A stretch of 23,863 nucleotides of DNA, taken from the NCBI GenBank assembly GCA_937888775.1, contig CALAQT010000382.1:1-23863 (forward strand). The letters are read 5' to 3'. Both the position numbers and the translations under genes were made by a program. The DNA is from an uncultured Actinomycetes bacterium (GTDB taxonomy: Bacteria > Actinomycetota > Thermoleophilia > Solirubrobacterales > Solirubrobacteraceae). This document shows positions 1 to 6,505 of this stretch, one piece after another. How positions within the stretch are numbered: the stretch's first letter is position 1; each line of letters opens with the position of its first letter. The notes under the pieces were generated by a model. It searched no databases. It saw only the letters and a program-made list of their open reading frames with translations, and was not told the DNA's origin.

Positions 1-961
1 CGATCATCCCGTACAGGCACACGACCCCGAAGATCCCCAGCACGCCGAGCTCCTCGCCGATCACCGCCAGGATGAAGTCGGTCTGGGCCTCGGGCAGATA
101 GAAGATCTTCTGCACCGACTTGCCCAGCCCGACGCCGAGCAGCCCGCCGGAGCCGAGCGCGATCTGCCCCTGGACGGCCTGGTATCCGGCCGAGCGCCCC
201 ACCGACCACGGGTGCAGGAACGAGGTCAGGCGAGCGGCCTGGTAGGGCTGGGCGAGCGCCAGCAGCATCACCGCCCCCACTCCCAACGCGGCCAGGACCG
301 CCATGTAGCGCATCGGCATCCCCGCGGCGATCAGCAGCGACGTCATCGTGAACGCCACCACCAGCGCGGTCCCCAGGTCGGGCTCGACGACGATCAGCAG
401 GATCGCCGGGGCCGCGACCAGCGCGATCGGCGTGATCGCCCGACGGAAGCTGCGCAGCCGCTTGGGGTGATCGGCCAGATAGCGCGCCACGTAGAGCACC
501 AGCGAGATCTTCATCAGCTCGGAGGGCTGGAACTGGATCGGACCCGCGGCAAACCAGCGCCGCGCCCCGTTGACCACCACGCCAAAGCCGGGCAGCAGCA
601 CCAGCACCAGCAGGCCGAAGGAGCCCAACAGCATCAGCCGGCACAAGCGCTGGTCCAGCAGCGCCATCCCGCGGCGCTCGAGCACGTGCATGGCGACGAG
701 CCCGATCGCCCCAAAGATCAGGTACCGGAAGAACTCGCCCGTGCCGCTGCCGCCACCGTTGAGCACGCCCAGCGGCGAGGAGGCGCTGTAGACCATCACG
801 GCGCCGAACGCCAGCAGGCACAGGGTCGCGGTCATCAGGATCTGGTGCTCAAGCGGAGGGGCGACGCGCCGGCCGGCGGCCCGGCGACGGACCCCGGTCG
901 GCGCGGAGGTTGACTTCTTGGGCGGCTGGCGGGAGCTGGGGGCGGCGGCGGCGCGGGCCAT
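1..961 (-). CDS. ftsW: FtsW, septal peptidoglycan polymerase (SEDS family), C-terminus outside window
   Basis: SEDS-family integral membrane glycosyltransferase that polymerises lipid II at the division septum with a class B penicillin-binding protein. Translating the minus strand from the ATG at 961 gives 320 codons before the window edge. A basic, Ala/Pro-rich cytoplasmic tail of about 38 residues is followed by hydrophobic segments. Family motifs are clear: NGARRW (about 131-136), QPSELMK (145-151), VEPDLGTA (192-199, containing the conserved Asp expected to be catalytic) and, near the edge, YLPEAQTDFILAVIGEELG. These fit FtsW better than RodA, as does the position after murD. The start overlaps the murD stop by one base (TGATG), implying translational coupling. 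The missing part should hold the last membrane helices. murG and murC would be expected beyond the edge, but this cannot be seen. Confidence 0.95.
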   Translation of the reverse strand, partial: MARAAAAPSSRQPPKKSTSAPTGVRRRAAGRRVAPPLEHQILMTATLCLLAFGAVMVYSASSPLGVLNGGGSGTGEFFRYLIFGAIGLVAMHVLERRGMALLDQRLCRLMLLGSFGLLVLVLLPGFGVVVNGARRWFAAGPIQFQPSELMKISLVLYVARYLADHPKRLRSFRRAITPIALVAAPAILLIVVEPDLGTALVVAFTMTSLLIAAGMPMRYMAVLAALGVGAVMLLALAQPYQAARLTSFLHPWSVGRSAGYQAVQGQIALGSGGLLGVGLGKSVQKIFYLPEAQTDFILAVIGEELGVLGIFGVVCLYGMI

Positions 962-2301
962 CACAGCCCCTTGACCAGAGCGCGGAAGTGCTCGCCGCGC
1001 GCCTCAAAGTCGGGGTACTGGTCATAGCTGGCGCACGCGGGCGACAGCAGCACAGTTTCCCCGGCCCGGGCGGCGGCAGCGGCGGCGCTGACCGCGCGCT
1101 CCAGGTCACCGACCTGATGCAACGCCACCCCGGTGCACGCCAGCGCGCCGGCCAACTCCGCCGCCGCCTCGCCGATCAGGTATACGGCCGCGCAGCGCTG
1201 CGCTACGACCGCGGCCAGCGGCGAGAAGTTCTGCTGCTTGCCGCGCCCGCCGGCGATCAGGTGCACTGCGCCCGGATAGCTGAGCAGCGCCACCTGGGTG
1301 CTGGCGACGTTGGTGGCCTTGGAGTCGTTGACGTAGGCGACGCCGCCGGCGACGGTGATCAGCTCCAGCCGGTGCGCGACCCCGGCGAAGGTGCGAAGGC
1401 CCTGGGCGACCGCGTCAGGGTCAATCCCGCGCGCCAGGCACACGGCGGCGGCGGCCATCGCGTTGAGGCGGTTGTGGACGCCGGGCAGCGAGACCTGCTC
1501 GTCGCGCAGCAGCGGCCGATCGTCCCACCACAGCGCCCCGGCGCGGTCTGAGAGCTCGGCTTCCGGGCCGGATCCGAACAGGACCCGGCGCGCGCAGCCG
1601 CCGAGGTCCTCCACCTCCAGCCCCTCGGGCGCGACGGCGATGTCGTCGTTGCCCTGATTGGCGAAGATGCGCAGCTTGGCGGCGACGTAGTCCGCGTAGC
1701 CGGCGTGGCGGTCAAGATGGTCAGGGGCGAGGTTGAGCAGCACCGCGGCCTCGGGCGCGAACGCCTCGGTGTCCTCCAGCTGAAACGAGGACGCCTCGCA
1801 GACCACGGTCACCGCGGGATCCAGCGCGCCGGCCAGTGATGACGCCGCCGTGCCGACGTTGCCGACCACGGCGACCGGCAGCGCGGCCTGACGGTGGATG
1901 TGGCCGATCCACTCGGTGGTGGTCGTCTTGCCGTTGGTCCCGGTCACCGCGACGAACTCGTTCTCCACCAGGCGCCAGGCCAGCTCCAGCTCGCCGATCA
2001 CCGGCACGCCACGGGCTCGCGCCGCCACCACGAGGGGCACGTTCTGGGGTACGCCGGGGCTCTTGATGAGCGTCCCGGCCCGGGCGGCAAGGGCCTCGCC
2101 TGACGCATCGAGCAGGACTTCGACGCCCGCCTGCGAAAGCCTTCCCGCCGCCGCCGCAAGCTGCGGGTCATCCGCCGCGCCCGCATCGCATCCGATCACC
2201 TCCTCCCCGCGGGCGCGCAGCGCCAGCGCCGCGGCCACGCCCGAGCGGGCCAGGCCGAGGACCACGTAGGGGCCGCCGGGGAGCGGTGGGCGGGGCTTCA
2301 C
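961..2301 (-). CDS. murD: MurD, UDP-N-acetylmuramoyl-L-alanine--D-glutamate ligase
   Basis: Cytoplasmic ATP-dependent ligase adding D-glutamate to UDP-MurNAc-L-Ala. With a GTG start at 2301 the protein has 446 residues, usual for the family. It begins with a Rossmann-like domain (VVLGLARSG, 13-21; SPGVP, 81-85), then the Mur P-loop TGTNGKTTT (120-128), LNLAPDHLDRH, the ATP/metal-binding middle domain, VNDSKATN and the C-terminal LSPACASYDQYPDFEARGEHF motif. The frame is open to 2394, but the extra 31 codons only translate copies of an intergenic repeat (repeated GSDAASP-like text), so I reject that longer start. No strong Shine-Dalgarno site precedes 2301. murD is cut off from mraY by a divergently oriented accessory module, so it must have its own promoter in 2302-2539 or read-through from further upstream. 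It overlaps ftsW by one base. Confidence 0.95.
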   Translation of the reverse strand: MKPRPPLPGGPYVVLGLARSGVAAALALRARGEEVIGCDAGAADDPQLAAAAGRLSQAGVEVLLDASGEALAARAGTLIKSPGVPQNVPLVVAARARGVPVIGELELAWRLVENEFVAVTGTNGKTTTTEWIGHIHRQAALPVAVVGNVGTAASSLAGALDPAVTVVCEASSFQLEDTEAFAPEAAVLLNLAPDHLDRHAGYADYVAAKLRIFANQGNDDIAVAPEGLEVEDLGGCARRVLFGSGPEAELSDRAGALWWDDRPLLRDEQVSLPGVHNRLNAMAAAAVCLARGIDPDAVAQGLRTFAGVAHRLELITVAGGVAYVNDSKATNVASTQVALLSYPGAVHLIAGGRGKQQNFSPLAAVVAQRCAAVYLIGEAAAELAGALACTGVALHQVGDLERAVSAAAAAARAGETVLLSPACASYDQYPDFEARGEHFRALVKGL

Positions 2302-2342
2302 CGGCCCGAGGGTACTCAGGAGATCGGAGGGCTCCGTACGCT

Positions 2343-2481
2343 GGGGCGAAGCAGCATCCGATCCGGCTGAGCGACGGGGCGAGGCAGCATCCAATCCTGC
2401 TGAGCGTGCTCAGGCTGGGTGCGCGATGTCGGCTCGGGCGCCGACCACGCGAGCTCCGCAGGATCGGATGCTGCTTCGCCC
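2343..2481. repeat. Three copies of a ~32-bp repeat in the murD-mntA gap, two direct and one inverted
   Basis: Two direct copies start at 2343 and 2376 (33-bp period) with consensus GGGGCGARGCAGCATCC followed by RATCCKGCTGAGCG. A third, inverted copy ends at 2481. Positions 2344-2364 are the exact reverse complement of 2461-2481 (21 bp). The transcript could therefore form a long stem, and the copies lie in the divergent promoter region of murD (minus) and mntA (plus). This could be a member of a dispersed extragenic repeat family, a regulatory structure, or a terminator-like element. The sequence alone does not decide between them. Confidence 0.8.
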
Positions 2482-2539
2482 TGGCGGCCCGGTTGTTCGT
2501 TACCTGGCGAGCGTCGCCGCTGCACGCAATCATGTGCTG

Positions 2540-3001
2540 ATGACCAAGGTGCGAGAGGAAGCCCTGGTGGCGCCGATCGATGCGGCCGCCCGAGTACGGC
2601 TCGCCCGTGCCCTGGATGCCCCAGGTGTGGTCGCCGCTTCGCTGATCGGCTCCCAGGCATCCGGAAGCGCCGGCCCGCTGTCTGACGTGGATCTGGGCGT
2701 CTGGCTGCTTCCCGAGCTCACCGCGCCGGAGCGCCAGCGACGTTCGCTCGAGCTGCTGCGGGCTGCCTGCGAGGCGCTGGGCACCGACGAGGTCGACCTG
2801 GTCGTGCTCAACGACGCCTCGCCGCTGATGCGTCACCGCGCGATGCGCGACGGAATACTGCTGGTCGAGCGCGACCGCGCCGCCCGCGTCCGGCTCGAGG
2901 CCCGCGGATTGCTCGATTACCTTGACACCGCGCCCCTGCGGGCGACGCTCGCGGCCGGCGTGAAGCGCCGGATCGACGAGGGGCGCTTTGGTCGACGGTG
3001 A
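2540..3001 (+). CDS. mntA: MntA-type minimal nucleotidyltransferase antitoxin
   Basis: Small (153 residues) Pol-beta-fold nucleotidyltransferase, the antitoxin partner of the HEPN RNase toxin encoded next. In studied HepT/MntA pairs the antitoxin transfers AMP from ATP to a tyrosine in the toxin's active-site motif and so inactivates it. The hallmark GSX10DXD is exact: G37-S38, ten residues, D49-V50-D51, followed by a likely third carboxylate, D86, in VDLVVLN. I chose the ATG at 2540. The frame is open from 2426, but that extension translates the repeat element and is rich in Arg and Pro. The gene's end overlaps the start of hepT by 14 bp, the usual coupling of such pairs. Function is by family; it is not demonstrated here. 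Confidence 0.88.
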   Translation: MTKVREEALVAPIDAAARVRLARALDAPGVVAASLIGSQASGSAGPLSDVDLGVWLLPELTAPERQRRSLELLRAACEALGTDEVDLVVLNDASPLMRHRAMRDGILLVERDRAARVRLEARGLLDYLDTAPLRATLAAGVKRRIDEGRFGRR

Positions 3002-3407
3002 AACCCAGCTGGCGCGCCTACAGCCGCTGGAGCGACTGATCGATCAGCTCGAGCGGGTAGGAGCCGGCGGGGAGTCCGCCTATCTGGCCGACGAGGATCT
3101 CCGGATGATGAGCGAACGCAGGCTCGAGCTCGCGATCCAGATCTGCATCGACATCGGAGCTCACCTCGTCAGCGAGCTCTCTGCCCGTGCACCAGGCGAC
3201 TACGCCGGCATCTTCACGTCGCTCGCCGATGCCGGCCACCTCGACCCTGAGCTGGCCAGCCGCCTCGCTGGCGCGGCGAGGCAGCGCAACCTGCTGATCC
3301 ATCTCTACCTCGACATCGATGACAGCAGGGTCTTCGCCGCACTCGAGCGCCTCGATGACCTGCGCGCGTTCGCCGCCGTCGTCGAGCGGCTCGTCACAGA
3401 AAGCTAG
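2988..3407 (+). CDS. hepT: HepT-like HEPN-domain RNase toxin
   Basis: 139-residue all-helical HEPN protein (DUF86/HepT type), the toxin of the pair with mntA. The catalytic RX4HXY motif is exact: R100-N-L-L-I-H105-L-Y107. Y107 is the residue expected to be AMPylated by MntA. Helical segments are predicted from roughly residue 8 to the C-terminus. The start is TTG at 2988, inside the end of mntA, preceded by a good GAGGGG ribosome-binding sequence about 5 bases upstream. No ATG or GTG is available in frame before residue 40. The stop codon TAG (3405-3407) shares the tetranucleotide CTAG with the stop codon of a decayed mraY end on the other strand. HEPN toxins of this type cleave RNA, and related proteins act on tRNA or mRNA; the target here is unknown. 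Confidence 0.9.
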   Translation: MVDGETQLARLQPLERLIDQLERVGAGGESAYLADEDLRMMSERRLELAIQICIDIGAHLVSELSARAPGDYAGIFTSLADAGHLDPELASRLAGAARQRNLLIHLYLDIDDSRVFAALERLDDLRAFAAVVERLVTES

Positions 3408-3455
3408 CCGCGGATGCTGAGCTTGCGGACGGTGCAGGCGATCGCGCCGCACGCG
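3404..3455 (-). pseudogene. Remnant of an mraY 3' end (left copy of a 52-bp imperfect direct repeat)
   Basis: Aligned without gaps to 5513-5564 (offset 2109), 43 of 52 positions match by my count. Read on the minus strand in the mraY frame it gives CGAIACTVRKLSIRG followed by TAG. The true mraY ends CGAIGFTVYQLSIRG followed by TAG, so the frame, stop position and most residues are kept. Similarity stops after about 3457, so only the last 16 or so codons survive. It begins precisely at the hepT stop (CTAG, 3404-3407). Best explained as the end of a former or divergent mraY copy left behind by an insertion or recombination event. Confidence 0.85.
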
Positions 3456-3469
3456 CGCCTATGCCAACC

Positions 3470-3534
3470 TGCGTAACGCAACTGTGCATAACGCTATAGT
3501 GCGTAGCGCATCCTATATGCTTCTGCATAATGCC
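3470..3534 (+). promoter_or_regulatory. Iteron-like palindromic repeats at the ATPase promoter and start
   Basis: Three 11-mers of form TGCRTARCGCW start at 3470, 3485 and 3500 (exact 15-bp spacing): TGCGTAACGCA, TGCATAACGCT and TGCGTAGCGCA. A fourth related copy, TGCATAATGCC (3524-3534), contains the ATG of the ATPase gene. Copies 1, 3 and 4 are partly or wholly palindromic. A possible -10 element, TATAGT (3495-3500), lies between copies 2 and 3, and the stretch is less GC-rich than its surroundings. The arrangement resembles an operator array that would block transcription and translation start when bound. The binding protein is unknown. Confidence 0.6.
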
Positions 3535-4687
3535 CCGCGCGCCCCTACCGTCCACGAACAATCCGTTTCGCTTTGGCGCGCTGGCGCTCGACGAGGACTT
3601 CGCCGATCGTAAGGCGGAGCTCGCCGAGCTCAAGGCGGACGCGCTGGCGGGGCAGGATGTCGTGCTGTTCGCGCCGCGGCGGTTCGGCAAATCCTCGCTC
3701 GTCTGGCGCGTATCGCAGGAGCTGCTGAAGAAGAAGGCGCTGGTGGCCTACGTCGATCTGATGACCACGCCCACCCTGGGTCGCCTGGCCGACAAGCTCG
3801 CGCAGTCGATCCACGAGGACGTCGCCTCGCCGCTGTTCCGAGCGCGGGAGCGCCTGCGGGTCTTTCAGGGGCTGCGGGTGACTCCGACGGTGACCGTCGA
3901 TCCGATCGACGGATCGCTGAGCTTCAGCTTCAGCGCCGCGGCTGGGACAGCCGAGATCGCGGCGACAATCGAGCGGCTGCTCGAACTGCCCGGCCAGCTC
4001 GTCGGCGAGCGCGATCGACCGGTCGTGCTCGTCCTGGACGAGTTTCAGGAGGTGGTCGACATCGACGACGGTCTCCCCCGCCTGATGCGCTCGGTCTTCC
4101 AGCGCCAGCCGGAGGTCTCCCACATCTATCTGGGCAGCAAGCGACACACGCTCGAGCAGCTCTTCAACGACGAGAACGAGCCGTTCTGGCGCAGCGCCAA
4201 GCGGACCGAGCTCGGGGTGATCGATCCGGTCCTGTTCGCACCGTTCATCCTCGATCGGTTCGCGGGCACCGCCAAGGCCATCAACCAGGAGGCGCTCGAC
4301 CTCGTGCTCTTCACCACCGCCGGACATCCCTACGCTACGCAGGAGCTGTGCTACTTCCTCTGGCAGCGCTGTGCCGCCAAGGCCACCGCCACACCCGAGG
4401 ACGTGCAGGCGGCGCTGGCCGACGTGCTGCGCTCAGAAGACGCCCACTTCACGGTGATCTGGGAGCGCGCGGCCTCGCACCAGCGCGTGCTGCTACAGGC
4501 GCTGGCGGCCGAGGAGGGCCACCCCCTGTCAGGCGAGTACCGCCGGCGCCACGCCCTGCCGTCGGTGTCAAGCATCCAGCGGGCGCTGCAGAGCCTGGAG
4601 CGCTCCGAGCTGGTCGGCCGCGACGGCGGACGTGCCTGGATCGCCGAACCGTTCCTGGCGCCGTGGCTGCGCTGGAAGACGCGCTAA
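3530..4687 (+). CDS. AAA/STAND-like ATPase (ATPase_2-type) with C-terminal winged-helix region
   Basis: 385-residue P-loop ATPase of the type found across archaea and actinobacteria (ATPase_2/AAA fold). Seen directly: an N-terminal NPFRFGALALDEDFADR segment, Walker A APRRFGKSS (48-56, K54), Walker B VVLVLDEFQE (165-174, D170/E171), then a YLGSKRH sensor-like stretch. The last 65 or so residues look like a winged helix (SVSSIQRALQSLERSELVGRD), as in relatives that couple ATP use to DNA or partner binding. The ATG start lies inside the fourth copy of a palindromic repeat, which suggests autoregulation or control by a neighbour. It sits between two toxin-antitoxin pairs and converges on vapC. 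Biological role unknown; members of this broad group occur in defence and mobile-element contexts. No transmembrane segment is apparent. Confidence 0.85.
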   Translation: MPRAPLPSTNNPFRFGALALDEDFADRKAELAELKADALAGQDVVLFAPRRFGKSSLVWRVSQELLKKKALVAYVDLMTTPTLGRLADKLAQSIHEDVASPLFRARERLRVFQGLRVTPTVTVDPIDGSLSFSFSAAAGTAEIAATIERLLELPGQLVGERDRPVVLVLDEFQEVVDIDDGLPRLMRSVFQRQPEVSHIYLGSKRHTLEQLFNDENEPFWRSAKRTELGVIDPVLFAPFILDRFAGTAKAINQEALDLVLFTTAGHPYATQELCYFLWQRCAAKATATPEDVQAALADVLRSEDAHFTVIWERAASHQRVLLQALAAEEGHPLSGEYRRRHALPSVSSIQRALQSLERSELVGRDGGRAWIAEPFLAPWLRWKTR

Positions 4688-4793
4688 GCCCCAGGACATC
4701 CAGCGCTACGCCGCGGCCAAGCCCTCCCGCGAATCGCTTGACTGAGATCGGCTGGGCTTGCCGCTTTCAGGATCGCACGCACGGCGCGCGGCG

Positions 4794-5207
4794 TCAGCGT
4801 CCCTTGAATGGGTTCTGGACCCGGACTCCGGCATAGTCTTGGCCGTCGCTCAGGTCTTCTGAGAGCACGACGTCACATCCAAGCGTCCGCCCCGCTTCGA
4901 GGATCGCCGCGTCCCAGTAGGAGATACCGAATCGCTGACGCGTCGCCAGAGCCGCGAGCATTACCGCGGTCGTGAGCTCCTGGACCCGGAAGCGCAGGAA
5001 TGATTCGACCAGCTTCGCGGCGTGCTCGTGAGTGAGTGGATCCGGACGGTTGGCGCGGGTGGCCTGAACGTAGAACTCTTGGAGAACCTGGACCGAGAGC
5101 GCCAAATCCCGGCCTGCGAGGATGTCGTTGGCGCGTTGGGCCTTGTCCTGTTCCCCTGGATCACGTGAGATTGCGTAGAGCAGGACGTTGGTATCAACGA
5201 AGCGCAC
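4794..5207 (-). CDS. vapC: VapC-type PIN-domain ribonuclease toxin
   Basis: 137-residue PIN-domain endoribonuclease, toxin half of a VapBC pair. The metal-binding acidic residues are all in place: D5 in FVDTNVLLYA, E44 in VLQEFY, D99 in YWDAAILEA, and E117/D118 in LSEDLSDGQ. The protein is full length for the family, so it looks active. The start is GTG at 5207, 14 bp inside the end of vapB, giving translational coupling. It converges on the ATPase gene, with 106 bp between the two stop codons. VapC proteins generally cleave specific tRNAs or rRNA; the target here is not predictable from sequence. Confidence 0.92.
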   Translation of the reverse strand: MRFVDTNVLLYAISRDPGEQDKAQRANDILAGRDLALSVQVLQEFYVQATRANRPDPLTHEHAAKLVESFLRFRVQELTTAVMLAALATRQRFGISYWDAAILEAGRTLGCDVVLSEDLSDGQDYAGVRVQNPFKGR

Positions 5208-5433
5208 GGTCGTGGATCTCGTCGCGGTCGAGGCGATCCCGGGCGCTGAAGCGATCGATCTCCCGCTGGACCTGATGCTGCTGGGCCTCGAGGCGGTCGA
5301 ATTCGGCTTCCCGATCGGAGAGCGAGCGGAGGTACTCCGCGACGAGAGCGCTCACCGAGCTCCCACGCTCGGCGGCGCGGACTCTGGCCTCTCGATAGAC
5401 GTCGTCGGGCACAGACAGAGTAATGTTCTTCAC
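5194..5433 (-). CDS. vapB: VapB-type ribbon-helix-helix antitoxin
   Basis: 79-residue antitoxin with an N-terminal ribbon-helix-helix DNA-binding domain (KNITLSVPDDVYREARVRAAERGSSVSALVAEYLRSL, residues 2-38 or so) and a charged C-terminal helix expected to wrap and inhibit VapC. The start is GTG at 5433, lying in the last copy of a three-unit 8-bp tandem repeat. No clear Shine-Dalgarno sequence precedes it, so translation may be weak or leaderless. VapB dimers usually bind direct or inverted repeats at their own promoter, and the adjacent TCACAGTA repeats are natural candidates. Overlaps vapC by 14 bp. Confidence 0.9.
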   Translation of the reverse strand: MKNITLSVPDDVYREARVRAAERGSSVSALVAEYLRSLSDREAEFDRLEAQQHQVQREIDRFSARDRLDRDEIHDRALR

Positions 5434-5453
5434 AGTATCACAGTATCACAGTA
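5430..5453 (-). repeat. Three perfect tandem copies of an 8-bp unit at the vapB start
   Basis: Units at 5430-5437, 5438-5445 and 5446-5453 are each TCACAGTA on the plus strand (TACTGTGA read toward vapB). The innermost copy includes the vapB GTG start codon. This is a candidate VapB operator. Because it is a perfect short tandem repeat it may also change copy number by slippage and so alter spacing upstream of vapB. Confidence 0.75.
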
Positions 5454-5512
5454 AATGTGCGAGCCTTGGGCCAACGCGCATCATGAGCGAGCGCCGGCTC
5501 GGGCTGGCGATC

Positions 5513-5564
5513 CTACCCGCGGATGCTGAGCTGGTACACGGTGAAGCCGATCGCGCCACAGGCG
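5513..5564 (-). repeat. Right copy of the 52-bp direct repeat (true mraY 3' end)
   Basis: The last 17 codons of mraY plus its flank match 3404-3455 at 43 of 52 positions. The two copies bound a 2.1-kb segment with the ATPase and vapBC. Differences are scattered rather than clustered, so this is a diverged rather than a recent exact duplication. Confidence 0.85.
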
Positions 5565-6505
5565 GCGGCGACGATCCAGAAGCGCAGGATGATCTTGGTC
5601 TCAGACCAGGCCTGCAGCTCGAAGTGGTGGTGGATCGGCGCCATCAGGAAGACCCGCTTGCGGAACACCTGAAACGAGAACACCTGGATCACCACCGACA
5701 GCACCTCGATCACGAAGATCCCGCCGATCAGGATCAGCAGCACCGCGGTGTTGGTCATGATCGCCAAGCCGGCGATCGCCCCGCCCAGCCCCAGCGATCC
5801 GGTGTCGCCCATGAAGATCGAGGCCGGGAAGCTGTTGAACCACAGAAACCCGATGCACGCCCCCACCAGGCAGGCGGCCAGCAGCGTCAGATCGCGCTCG
5901 TGCCCGCCGGAGGTGATGAAGGTGATCCCGATGTAGGCCAGCAGCGCGATCGCCGCGCAGCCGGCGGCCAGGCCATCCAGCCCGTCGGTGAAGTTGACCG
6001 CGGTGGTGGTCCCCGCCACGACCAGGTAGATGAACACGGGATACAGCGGCCCCAGATCGATGCTGACATCGACAAAGCGCAGATCGACCGTCGGCGCGAT
6101 CGCCGCCTTCTGGGTCGCCACCCACCACAGCCCCAGCGAGATCGCGACGGTGACCACCAGTTTGGTCCGCGCGCGCAGCCCCAGCGAGCGACGCCTGACG
6201 ATCTTGGTGTAGTCGTCGGCGAAGCCCAGCAGCGCGCAGGCCAGCGCGACCCCGAACACCCCCAGCGAGAGCCATGACCGCTCGGACAACAGCAGATAGG
6301 GGACCGCGATCGCGGCGAAGATGATGATCCCGCCCATCGTCGGCGTGCCCGCCTTGGTCTTATGACCCTGGGGTCCGTCCTCACGGATGTTCTGCCCGAA
6401 CTCCCGGCGGCGCAGGAACTCGATGAACTTGGGGCTCAAGAACAGGCACATCAACAGCGACGCGGTCCCGGCGATCAGCACCCGCCCCGAGCTTGATCCC
6501 GTCAT
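5513..6505 (-). CDS. mraY: MraY, phospho-N-acetylmuramoyl-pentapeptide transferase
   Basis: Polytopic membrane enzyme that transfers phospho-MurNAc-pentapeptide from UDP to undecaprenyl phosphate, forming lipid I. At 330 residues it is family length. Signature positions are intact: GHKTKAGTPTMGG (48-60), D97/D98 in FADDYTK, NFTDGLDGLA (171-180), GDTGSLGLGG (233-242, D234) and the HHH triad in MAPIHHHFE (292-294). Around ten hydrophobic segments are visible. The ATG at 6505 overlaps the murF stop by four bases (ATGA). Downstream, where murD would normally follow at once, lies an inserted accessory region; the mraY 3' end is duplicated at 3404-3455. The gene itself is complete. Confidence 0.97.
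   Translation of the reverse strand: MTGSSSGRVLIAGTASLLMCLFLSPKFIEFLRRREFGQNIREDGPQGHKTKAGTPTMGGIIIFAAIAVPYLLLSERSWLSLGVFGVALACALLGFADDYTKIVRRRSLGLRARTKLVVTVAISLGLWWVATQKAAIAPTVDLRFVDVSIDLGPLYPVFIYLVVAGTTTAVNFTDGLDGLAAGCAAIALLAYIGITFITSGGHERDLTLLAACLVGACIGFLWFNSFPASIFMGDTGSLGLGGAIAGLAIMTNTAVLLILIGGIFVIEVLSVVIQVFSFQVFRKRVFLMAPIHHHFELQAWSETKIILRFWIVAAACGAIGFTVYQLSIRG

Noticed and set aside
212..913. 233-codon open frame on the plus strand
   Set aside because: It is antisense to ftsW; the translation is Gln/His/Arg-rich low-complexity text, while the minus strand gives clear FtsW motifs.
2302..2394. Extended N-terminus for MurD
   Set aside because: The extra 31 codons translate the local repeat element and have no counterpart at the MurD start; the GTG at 2301 gives the normal length.
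2426..2539. Extended N-terminus for MntA
   Set aside because: It would also translate the repeat element; the ATG at 2540 gives normal family length.
3408..3420. Resemblance of GGATGCTG here to the repeat at 2464
   Set aside because: The match is only 8 bases; the stretch is fully explained by its similarity to the mraY 3' end.
5423..6277. 284-codon open frame on the plus strand
   Set aside because: Antisense to mraY and without family features; a shadow of the GC-rich coding strand.
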